From the NCBI RefSeq assembly GCF_003029735.1, contig NZ_KZ686274.1:1-56842 (forward strand): a stretch of 56,842 nt of DNA, given 5' to 3'. Shown piece after piece: positions 50,138-56,842 of this stretch (position 1 is the first letter of the stretch; each line of letters begins with the position of its first letter). The notes under the pieces are model-generated. The model saw only the letters and a program-made list of their open reading frames with translations. It had not been told where the DNA came from and made no database searches. Source of the stretch: Pedobacter yulinensis (GTDB lineage: Bacteria > Bacteroidota > Bacteroidia > Sphingobacteriales > Sphingobacteriaceae). The position numbers were made by a program, and so were the translations under genes.

Positions 50138-50860
50138 TTATTTCACCGCGCCAAATGCAGCAAAGCAGGTATTCTTGTGCAAGATCTCGACGGCGCTGAA
50201 TCCGCACTCTTTGAGCAAGAGGAGCTGAAAAGCGGTTGACCGCGGAGTATCTTCCTCATCGATGTACGCAAAAACCCGCTGCTGGTATGCCTGTCCGCCG
50301 ATGTTCTCCAGGTAATCGGCATACCGTTCCCGGAACAGGTTTTCCAGCGCCGGCGGTTCATGGCTCACCAGGTCGGAGATCCAGATGCCGCCTCCGGGTT
50401 TGAGGAGGTGATACATGTTGCTGAAGACTGCCCGCCACTCTTCGGTACTGCGCAGGTGATGAAAGACGGCACCGGCCAGGATAATGTCATAGCCTTGCGC
50501 AGTCAGGTCTGCTGTGCGGATGTCTGCCTGAACTGTGATGACCTTGCCGCTGGTCACAGCCGAAACGCGGTCTGCTGCCCTGTCCAGCATGGGCCTGCTG
50601 AGGTCGACCAGCGTGCAGTCCAATCCGGGCAGTTTTTCAAGCAGCTTCAGCGTAAAGTTACCGGCCCCGCAGCCAATATCCAGCACTGCGGTTGCCTGCC
50701 AGTGCAGCCGGGCTGCTGCACCGGTAATCAGTTCAAGGCCGAGCGGCGCATCCATAATGGTTTGCTGACCGGTCTCCAGGTTTGAAAAGCGTTCTACATC
50801 AGCATCAAATCGTGCCCTGATCTCGTCGGTCGTAGATTTTTTAATTTCGAAATGTTCCAT
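50138..50860 (-). CDS. Class I SAM-dependent methyltransferase
   Basis: The 240-residue protein has motif I VLDIGCGAGNFTLKLLEKL, an acidic motif II end LVDLSRPML, the motif III DIRTADL and the DIILAGAVFHHL post-motif, then LLKPGGGIWISDL. It is a class I methyltransferase with an unknown acceptor. It is divergent from the LysR gene, with an 84-base intergenic region holding a long palindrome, so LysR control is likely. The DUF4269 gene follows it closely. Confidence 0.9.
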   Translation of the reverse strand: MEHFEIKKSTTDEIRARFDADVERFSNLETGQQTIMDAPLGLELITGAAARLHWQATAVLDIGCGAGNFTLKLLEKLPGLDCTLVDLSRPMLDRAADRVSAVTSGKVITVQADIRTADLTAQGYDIILAGAVFHHLRSTEEWRAVFSNMYHLLKPGGGIWISDLVSHEPPALENLFRERYADYLENIGGQAYQQRVFAYIDEEDTPRSTAFQLLLLKECGFSAVEILHKNTCFAAFGAVK

Positions 50861-50895
50861 ATATCAGATTTGCAGCAAACATAGGCTGTTGCTCC

Positions 50896-50943
50896 ATACC
50901 TTAAAAATATCAATATTTGCAATTAACGATATGAGTAAGGTAT
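50896..50943. promoter_or_regulatory. Large nested palindrome, probable LysR operator
   Basis: A 48-base imperfect palindrome centred between 50919 and 50920 fills the divergent intergenic region. It is built from three nested matches sharing the same centre: ATACCTTA (50896-50903) with TAAGGTAT (50936-50943), ATATC (50907-50911) with GATAT (50928-50932), and a central TTGCAA core with flanking TA pairs. In all, 18 of 24 position pairs are complementary. The right arm reaches the LysR ATG at 50945, and its TAAGG is also the Shine-Dalgarno-like sequence. Confidence 0.75.
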
Positions 50944-50944
50944 C

Positions 50945-51838
50945 ATGGAATTAAGACACCTCCTGTATTTTAAAACAGTTGCCGAAGAGCTGCATTTCAG
51001 GAAAGCAGCTGGAAAGTTGTTCATCTCGCAGCCGCCTTTAAGCCGGCAGATCCGGGAACTTGAAGCGGAGATGGGCGTACGGCTTTTTGAAAGAAACAAC
51101 AAGCGGGTGCAGCTGACTGCAGCCGGCAGTTATTTCAAACGGCAGGTAGACGAGATCTTCGCGCGCCTGGAAGAAAGCAAAACCATGGCCCGTTCTTTAC
51201 ATGATGCCCCTGCAAGCGAACTCCGAATCGGTTACATCAGTTCAACTTACCATCCGAAACTGCTTGAAAGCCTGCAGGAGGTCAGGCAACAGTATCCTTT
51301 GCTGCGCATCAAGTTGTTTGAAATGCCCAGCCTCAGGCAGGTGGAGGCCATCAAAACCGGTGAGCTCGATGCGGGTATTATGCGTGCCCCTGTCCAGGCT
51401 GCGGGCCTGCAGGTTCGATCCCTGTTTCAGGATCCCTTTGTGATGGTTTTGCCCCAGGATATGGTCCTGGCAGATACCGGTGCGGCCGGGCTGGGTGTGC
51501 AGCCCTTTGTCTTTTTCAGCCGTGACTATGCGCCGCTGTATCATGCCAAACTGCTGGAAATCTGCCACCGCATGGGTTTCGAACCGGATATCAGTCATGA
51601 GGTAAACAACGTTTACTCCATCCTGCGGCTGGTGGCTCAGGGACTTGGCGTTTCCATCCTGCCTGCGGCCGTACAAACACAGCATCCCGAATTGCCCCTG
51701 CGTTTTATTCCAGTCAACTTGCCGGTTTATACAGAGGTGGTCCTGGTTTGCCGGCAGCCCCGGGCCAATGCGGCCGTCGGGCTGTTTCTCGACGATTATG
51801 CCGACCGTTTCGGGTCTGCCAGCAGCCGCACAACTTAA
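50945..51838 (+). CDS. LysR family transcriptional regulator
   Basis: The 297-residue protein has the N-terminal winged helix-turn-helix (MELRHLLYFKTVAEELHFR, QPPLSRQIRELEAEMGVRLF, ERNNKRVQLTAAG) and a C-terminal effector domain (LRIGYISSTYHPKLL, FVMVLPQDM, VNNVYSILRLVAQGLGVSILP). It resembles BenM/CatM-like and AlsR-like regulators. It is divergent from a methyltransferase/DUF4269 pair, with the palindromic site between, the standard arrangement for a LysR activator with autorepression. The inducer is unknown. Confidence 0.93.
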   Translation: MELRHLLYFKTVAEELHFRKAAGKLFISQPPLSRQIRELEAEMGVRLFERNNKRVQLTAAGSYFKRQVDEIFARLEESKTMARSLHDAPASELRIGYISSTYHPKLLESLQEVRQQYPLLRIKLFEMPSLRQVEAIKTGELDAGIMRAPVQAAGLQVRSLFQDPFVMVLPQDMVLADTGAAGLGVQPFVFFSRDYAPLYHAKLLEICHRMGFEPDISHEVNNVYSILRLVAQGLGVSILPAAVQTQHPELPLRFIPVNLPVYTEVVLVCRQPRANAAVGLFLDDYADRFGSASSRTT

Positions 51839-51857
51839 AGTTGGCCGGGCCGGAACC

Positions 51858-53258
51858 CTACCTGCGCTCGTTGTAGATGCCGATTTCCGCTATAGCCGGC
51901 GGCGTGCTGAAATCCGTAAAACGTATGCGGACCTTTTGAGCCCAGACGCGGTCAAAACGGTGTATTTTGACACGCCCTGGCTGCGAACCCTTTTCCAGCG
52001 TTTTCCAGCTGTTCCCGGTGAAATACTCCAGTGTGTACCCCGAAATATTGGCTTTGGCTTCTGTAATTGAAACGGTGTTTACCGGCGATTCCTTTTCAAG
52101 GTCAACTTCAATCCAGGGCTGCCTGATGCTGCGGTGCGAACGCCAGGCCGTGGTAAAACTGTCGTCGTTTGCAAAATCCATGATCCACATGTCATCGCTC
52201 CAGGAACCGTTTACAGGTTTCTTTTTTGCCAGGTTCGGGGAAATGAGCGGGGCATCATAGGCAGGCAGTTTCGAAGGGTTTGCAGCCCGCTTGTAAAGGT
52301 TGCCGATTTTTGCCAATTCTGTTACGGCATTATCGTCTATACGGCCCTCGCGGTTTGGCGCAACATTAAGAATGAAGTTGCAATAAGACTGGTTAAAAGG
52401 AATGAGCATCTCATGTACCAGTTGGGTGGCATTTTTTACCGGTTTCTCAGGAAAGTCAGGCTTCCAGAACCAGGCGGTATTAATGGGCAGGCAGGAAAGC
52501 GCCGGCAGGCGGTTGGACTCCTTTGAAATGTGCTGTCCGGCGCCCTGTTCGTAAGATTTGATGTCGGTATAAAATAAAGCCTCGGCCGGGTACTTGGCCG
52601 CATTCAGGTCCATAACGAGGCAATTTGGCTGGATCGATTTGATCAGTTTGTAAATTTCTTCAAAAGGAACATCATCATACGAAATTCTTGACCATGGCGC
52701 ATCCCAGCCGTCGATGATCAGGGCAGAAATTTGGCCATAATTGGTCAGCAGCTCAGTGAGCTGTGCTTTAACCATCGCAATGTGCGCGGGGGTGATGTGG
52801 CCGGGACGCAGTTTGTGGTGGGTGTCCAGGATGGAATAATAAAGCATCACTTTCAGACCGGCCTTGCGAAAGGAATTTGCGTACAACCTGACTACATCTT
52901 TTTTTAGCGGACTGTTCATCACGCTGTAGTCCGTTGTTTTTGTATCCCATATGGCAAACCCACTGTGGTGTTTGGTTGTCAGGCAGCCGTAAGTCATGCC
53001 GGCTGATTTAGCAGCCTTTGCCCACTGGTCTGTGTCGAGCCTTTTCGGATTGAAAATGGCGGGCGGGGCGTCTGGATCTGCCCAGTCATCTTGCATATAC
53101 GTTGGGATGTTGTAATGTATAAACATGCCGAAGCCTAAATCAACGAATTGCTGTTGCAGGCTAGTCAGTGGCAGGGCCGTTTTGTCCTGTGCCCGGATGG
53201 CGGTAAGGAGTTGAAAGGTAAGAATGAAGCAAAAAAGCGATCTTGTAAAGCGCGTCAT
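51858..53258 (-). CDS. GH29 alpha-L-fucosidase with C-terminal F5/8 type C-like domain
   Basis: The 466-residue protein has a signal peptide (cleavage near AIRA), then the GH29 barrel: GFGMFIHYNIPTY, LTTKHHSGFAIWDTKTTDYS, an IIDGWDAPW segment carrying the likely nucleophile Asp, and FILNVAPNREGRI. The last ~120 residues form a discoidin/CBM32-like sugar-binding domain (WIEVDLEKESPVNTVSI and VRIRFTD). It removes terminal alpha-L-fucose from glycans. It converges with the LysR gene and is not part of an obvious PUL. The acid/base residue was not assigned. Confidence 0.92.
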   Translation of the reverse strand: MTRFTRSLFCFILTFQLLTAIRAQDKTALPLTSLQQQFVDLGFGMFIHYNIPTYMQDDWADPDAPPAIFNPKRLDTDQWAKAAKSAGMTYGCLTTKHHSGFAIWDTKTTDYSVMNSPLKKDVVRLYANSFRKAGLKVMLYYSILDTHHKLRPGHITPAHIAMVKAQLTELLTNYGQISALIIDGWDAPWSRISYDDVPFEEIYKLIKSIQPNCLVMDLNAAKYPAEALFYTDIKSYEQGAGQHISKESNRLPALSCLPINTAWFWKPDFPEKPVKNATQLVHEMLIPFNQSYCNFILNVAPNREGRIDDNAVTELAKIGNLYKRAANPSKLPAYDAPLISPNLAKKKPVNGSWSDDMWIMDFANDDSFTTAWRSHRSIRQPWIEVDLEKESPVNTVSITEAKANISGYTLEYFTGNSWKTLEKGSQPGRVKIHRFDRVWAQKVRIRFTDFSTPPAIAEIGIYNERR

Positions 53259-53582
53259 ATAATCCTATTTTTTGTCGCAAAATAAGGATTTTTCCATTAA
53301 GGTGGTTCAACAGCAGGTGACTCTAAGAACAGGGCTGGACACCGCGGCTGCAACGACGTAAATGTCGGCTTTTTACAATGACCTTGATCGCTGTGCGCAG
53401 TAACTTGGCAGCTTTTCTGAACCCGGCCTGCGCCGAAATACGAAGACCGATTTGACAGATTGGCACAAGGAAAAAGGTAAATACCCGATTCTGAATGTTA
53501 TATTTGTTCTAAACCTGGATTTAATACTTCGGTTGCTACCCCCGGAGTATTGAAATGATCCATCTACCTAAATGAAAAACAT
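53259..53582. other. Intergenic region before the T6SS genes
   Basis: These 324 bases hold no gene that I can support. A perfect TAnnTTTG element lies at 53499-53506; no other clear element is seen. Confidence 0.5.
53499..53506 (+). promoter_or_regulatory. -7 promoter element upstream of vgrG
   Basis: TATATTTG is a perfect TAnnTTTG and lies 76 bases before the vgrG ATG. No TTTG is found 19-21 bases upstream, so promoter strength or class is uncertain. Confidence 0.4.
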
Positions 53583-55400
53583 ATGGAACGAAAGCTTATC
53601 GTCGAGATCAACATCGAAGATACTCCTGTCCTGAATTACTCGTCGTTCAGGCTCAGCCAGGAATTTAATGCGCACCACACTTTTGAGCTGGTGCTTTACA
53701 ATGACCGGGTCGGCGAGCCGGGTCTGATTTCTCTTAATGAGAGCAGGCAATTTATCGGAAAGCCGGTCAGCGTGTCTTTTGGATACAGCCAGGACCAGAT
53801 GCAGGATTTTAAAGGCCTGGTAACAGGTGTCAGGCTGTCGCAAACGCACGGTTTTCATGGTAACGTCATTGTAACCGGCTTCAGCTCAAGTATCTTAATA
53901 GACCGGGGCGAAGACCTGGGCTCTTACTTGAACAAAACCCTTGATGACATTGTAAAGATCGCTACGCGCGAAACACCGGAAAATGATTTGCGGATCGTCT
54001 CGAACGCCAGCAGGAAGGCGCCGCTGGATTATGTAATTCAATACCGGGAAAGTGATTTTGAATTCCTGAACAGGCTCTCGGCAGAGTATCATGAATGGTT
54101 TTTTTATGACGGACAGCAGCTGTGCTTTGGCCGACCTGATCAGCAGCAGGAAGTTCGGCTCTTTTACGGACGTGACCTGAACAGTCTTGATTACGGCATA
54201 GCGGTCGCTCCGATTAAACATAAAAAATTCGCTTACAACCCGGGCCAGGACCAGATGCTGGAAAGTGAAAGTCCGGGCCAGGCCGATGGCCAGCCTGATC
54301 TGGTGCATGCTGTCCGGGCATCGAACGCCATGTACAGCAAGGTATTTACGCAGCCCACCGCGATCCGCGTGGCCAGTAATTCGGAGATCAGGGAGCATGT
54401 TGCTAACGATGAGAAAGCGCATGTGAGCGGGCTTCTGCAGGTCAATGCGGCAGGAACGAATCCAATGGTCGGAATCGGCAAGGTAATCGATGTGGCCATG
54501 AGTGTACGCAGGGAACTTTCTTTTCAAACTGAAGACTTGGGTAAATTCCTGGTCACCTCCATTCACCACCACATTGACGGCACAGGCAAATACAGCAATT
54601 CCTTCCAGGCTGTAGTCGCTTCGACCGAGCGGCTGTTGGTCAAGGACAAGAAACGGCCCCGGCCGGATATGCAGCTTGCTAATGTGGTAGACAACAATGA
54701 TCCGCAAGGCCAGGGCCGTGTAAAGGTACAGTTCAAGTGGGCTACCCAGAACAATGAGCCTACAGAATGGCTGCGTGTCATGGCACCTGATGCGGGCAGT
54801 TCAGACAAGGTGGGTACAAACCGGGGCATGGTTTCGGTGCCGGAAACCGGCGATCAGGTTGTCGTTGCTTTCGAAGAGGGGAATATTGCGCGCCCGATCG
54901 TCATGGGGTCTGTCTTCCATGGCAAAAGCGGTGGAGGCGGCGGCTCTGGCAATAACAACAAAAGCCTGACCTCTAAAAGCGGTAATACAGTGAAACTTGA
55001 CGATGGTGCGGGTGTCACGGTTCAGGATAAGGACGGAAACGTGATCTCGCTTGATGGGGCAGGGAACGCTTTGTTCGAAACCTCGCAGACAATCGTTATA
55101 AAATGCGGGGAGAGCAGCCTCTCTATGGATATGTCAGGCAATATCATAATAAAGGGAAAAAACATCACCGTGCAGGGCGAAAACATCGGCCACTCGGCTA
55201 CTTCGGCGCTCGGCATGGGTGTGGGACCTGAAGGCGGGGCACCGACGTCGGGGATCGCCATCGAGGCGACCACACTCGATATTGCTACAGAAACCCTTGC
55301 GGTTAGTGGCAGCTCTGAAGCAAATTTTGCTTCAGATACGATCAATATCGGCGCAACGAGCAATGCAAATGTGAGCAGCGGAACAATCAAACTGAACTAA
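53583..55400 (+). CDS. vgrG: Type VI secretion system spike protein VgrG
   Basis: The 605-residue protein has the gp27-like N-terminal hub (residues 1-360, with FKGLVTGVRLSQTHG and YVIQYRESDFEFLNRLS). A gp5 OB-fold domain follows (about 370-440, GRVKVQFKWAT and TNRGMVSVPETGDQVVVAFE). The C-terminal beta-helix of repeating short strands runs from about 460, after a Gly/Ser/Asn linker (SGGGGGSGNNNKS), to SGTIKLN. No extra effector domain is fused. VgrG trimers tip the contractile tube and carry effectors. The two downstream genes probably encode an adaptor-like TPR protein and a PAAR-like cap, so this may be an effector module. Confidence 0.95.
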   Translation: MERKLIVEINIEDTPVLNYSSFRLSQEFNAHHTFELVLYNDRVGEPGLISLNESRQFIGKPVSVSFGYSQDQMQDFKGLVTGVRLSQTHGFHGNVIVTGFSSSILIDRGEDLGSYLNKTLDDIVKIATRETPENDLRIVSNASRKAPLDYVIQYRESDFEFLNRLSAEYHEWFFYDGQQLCFGRPDQQQEVRLFYGRDLNSLDYGIAVAPIKHKKFAYNPGQDQMLESESPGQADGQPDLVHAVRASNAMYSKVFTQPTAIRVASNSEIREHVANDEKAHVSGLLQVNAAGTNPMVGIGKVIDVAMSVRRELSFQTEDLGKFLVTSIHHHIDGTGKYSNSFQAVVASTERLLVKDKKRPRPDMQLANVVDNNDPQGQGRVKVQFKWATQNNEPTEWLRVMAPDAGSSDKVGTNRGMVSVPETGDQVVVAFEEGNIARPIVMGSVFHGKSGGGGGSGNNNKSLTSKSGNTVKLDDGAGVTVQDKDGNVISLDGAGNALFETSQTIVIKCGESSLSMDMSGNIIIKGKNITVQGENIGHSATSALGMGVGPEGGAPTSGIAIEATTLDIATETLAVSGSSEANFASDTINIGATSNANVSSGTIKLN

Positions 55401-55432
55401 ACCACGCCGCTGTGAATCCTGTTCATCTTGAG

Positions 55433-56668
55433 ATGGTAAAAATAGACCGCCGCTGGAAGCAGGTGGTCAGGGAAAACAGCCAGTCTCCGCTGTTTATTTG
55501 CCTTGGCGAAAAACACGAGGTACACCTGTTTGAAACCTATTTCAAATACCAGCTGCGCGAAGATGCGCGCACAAATGATGTATACCTGATCCATTACCAG
55601 GATTTTACTGATCCGCTTACCTATGGGGAGAGCCTGTTGGCTGAGTGGGCCGAGGCGTTTAAATCCTGGCCGCAGGGTACTGCTGCCTGGCCCGGTGTGG
55701 ATTTTACAGTTACAACTGGTACAGACGCCGGCAGACCTGTCGCAGCACTGGCTGAATTATGCAGGCTGTACCCGCACCTGGCCGAGCAGCACATTTTTGT
55801 ACAGATCGCCCCTACGGTGGTCAGCGATTTTGATGCGCTGCGAAACTGGATCAGCGACTGGGGCCGGGCAGTGAAAAAAGGCGGTATCAGCAAGCTCAAA
55901 CTGGTGCTGACCGACCACCACAAACACCAGACCTACAAGAAGGCGGCTGATGCCGTTCGCTTCAGGATTGAGACCGATCTGACCGCCATGATGCAGCATG
56001 CAGCAGAATTTACCAATCCGAAAAAAGGTGATCCCGAGGCCGATTACCAGCAGCAAATCCTGATAGCGAGCAACCAGCTCTCAAAAGGCAACTACAATCT
56101 GGCGGTGGCGGCGCTTGAAAAGGCAGTCCGTATTGCCAGACGCCAGAAATTGCCTGAAGCAGAGGTCACCGCCCGCCTTATGCTGGCACAGTGCCTGGCC
56201 GCCGAAGGGAAAACGGCGCCGGCCCATTCCGAGTATCAACTCGCCATAACCGCCGCCGGCGAAAAAAACCTGGTAGCCGCACAGATACACATGAACTATG
56301 GGAGTTTCCTTTTGTCCCAGTCTGAGCAGGCGAAAGCCAAGACGTACTTTTCCAAAGCTGTAGACATTGCAGAGCAAATCGGCAATGACTTTATTGCAAT
56401 GGAATGTACCCGCTTGCTTGGCCAGCTTTCGGAAGGAATTTTAACCGGCGATGCGGAAGCCATCAGGTACTATGAACGTTGCCTCGAAATTGCACGGGAA
56501 ATGGAACCTGAAAAACGCCGGCAGAGTTCCATGCCGTACGTTGCGGGGATCCTGTTAAAAAAATATGGAGAAAAAAGTGCTGCTGGCAAAATATTAGATG
56601 AAGAAATGCGTACACTTTTTGGAGAAAACTGGATCGATCTCACGAAAAAGCCTAAACAAATGAAATAA
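55433..56668 (+). CDS. TPR-repeat protein in vgrG operon, possible T6SS adaptor
   Basis: The 411-residue protein has an N-terminal alpha/beta region of about 200 residues (SPLFICLGEKHEVHLFETYF, VYLIHYQDF and LKLVLTDHHKHQTYKK), followed by about five TPR-like helical repeats (LSKGNYNLAVAALEKAVRIA, LAAEGKTAPAHSEYQLAIT, QSEQAKAKTYFSKAVDIAEQ and DAEAIRYYERCLEIA). No catalytic motif is clear. A soluble TPR protein between vgrG and a PAAR-like gene could load the effector onto the spike; this is inferred from position. An in-frame GTG at 55412 is an alternative start. Confidence 0.75.
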   Translation: MVKIDRRWKQVVRENSQSPLFICLGEKHEVHLFETYFKYQLREDARTNDVYLIHYQDFTDPLTYGESLLAEWAEAFKSWPQGTAAWPGVDFTVTTGTDAGRPVAALAELCRLYPHLAEQHIFVQIAPTVVSDFDALRNWISDWGRAVKKGGISKLKLVLTDHHKHQTYKKAADAVRFRIETDLTAMMQHAAEFTNPKKGDPEADYQQQILIASNQLSKGNYNLAVAALEKAVRIARRQKLPEAEVTARLMLAQCLAAEGKTAPAHSEYQLAITAAGEKNLVAAQIHMNYGSFLLSQSEQAKAKTYFSKAVDIAEQIGNDFIAMECTRLLGQLSEGILTGDAEAIRYYERCLEIAREMEPEKRRQSSMPYVAGILLKKYGEKSAAGKILDEEMRTLFGENWIDLTKKPKQMK

Positions 56669-56705
56669 GTGACGAACCGCCGGTTACCGGCTAAAATACC
56701 TATCT

Positions 56706-56842
56706 ATGAGCATACCGACCGTACCTCTTCAGCTGATCAAAGCTGAAAAACCGGCCATGAAGAACACGGCGGTTCAGCATGTAAGCAAACATTTTGACAT
56801 CGTGCTGGGCATTGATTTTCACTGGACAACCTTTCCCTTTAT
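56706..56842 (+). CDS. PAAR-like or effector protein (3' end beyond window)
   Basis: The frame starts at the ATG at 56706, 37 bases after the TPR gene stop, and runs off the window. The 45 visible residues include NTAVQHVSKHFDIVLGIDFH, which resembles the opening of PAAR-like domains in Bacteroidota T6SS and polymorphic-toxin proteins (a K-H-x-D-x-V-x-G-I/V-D pattern). It could be a stand-alone PAAR tip or the start of a large Rhs-type effector. Confidence 0.6.
   Translation, partial: MSIPTVPLQLIKAEKPAMKNTAVQHVSKHFDIVLGIDFHWTTFPF

Noticed and set aside
1..56842. tRNA, rRNA, phage, integrase or insertion sequence
   Set aside because: I looked for cloverleaf-type ends, transposase motifs and attachment-site repeats and found none I could support.

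Overview
The window reads as chromosomal DNA of a Bacteroidota bacterium, probably an environmental Chitinophagales, Sphingobacteriales or Cytophagales member; the genus is not resolved. The reasons are a type IX secretion adhesin paired with a PorP/SprF protein, a SusC/SusD pair, a VgrG whose setting fits a Bacteroidota type VI system, several promoters of the TTTG-N18-20-TAnnTTTG class, and mostly absent Shine-Dalgarno sequences. I see no rRNA, tRNA, CRISPR array, transposase or integrase.

Layout. 1-3.4 kb: end of a repeat-rich T9SS adhesin and its PorP/SprF partner. 3.5-13.8 kb: a small secreted Lys/Thr-rich protein, an FAD/NAD(P) protein, a DUF3606 protein, a PAS-PAS-GAF histidine kinase with a single-domain response regulator, a large FAD/Fe-S dehydrogenase and an SDR oxidoreductase. 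14.0-16.5 kb: the MlaE-MlaF-MlaD lipid transporter. 16.7-29.4 kb: housekeeping and envelope genes (M1 peptidase, ThuA protein, GH25 muramidase, dipeptide epimerase, YyaL-like protein, FKBP isomerase, YbiT-like ABC-F, GtrA, NlpC/P60 endopeptidase, YchF). 29.5-32.3 kb: a DUF5362 membrane protein, two orphan response regulators and a DnaQ/GIY-YIG nuclease. 32.8-36.1 kb: a compact light-sensing operon of bacteriophytochrome, response regulator and heme oxygenase. 36.3-48.6 kb: a SusCD-led locus carrying a metallophosphoesterase, a DUF6528 protein, a glycerophosphodiester phosphodiesterase, a GlpT-type transporter and an SGNH esterase. 48.6-53.3 kb: CvfB-like protein, DUF4269 protein, methyltransferase and divergent LysR regulator with a striking palindrome between them, and a GH29 fucosidase. 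53.5 kb to the end: a T6SS VgrG, a TPR protein and the start of a PAAR-like protein.

How the genes work together. The clearest system is at 36.3-48.6 kb. A SusCD outer-membrane importer, secreted or periplasmic esterase and phosphodiesterase activities and a GlpT antiporter together make a plausible route from glycerophospholipids or glycerophosphodiesters to cytoplasmic glycerol-3-phosphate. A strong intrinsic terminator at 43.2 kb divides it into an uptake half and an enzyme half. In the phytochrome operon the heme oxygenase makes the biliverdin that the phytochrome binds. Three separate genes (GH25, dipeptide epimerase, NlpC/P60) together fit murein turnover and recycling. The end of the window opens a T6SS spike/effector module whose cargo lies beyond the edge.
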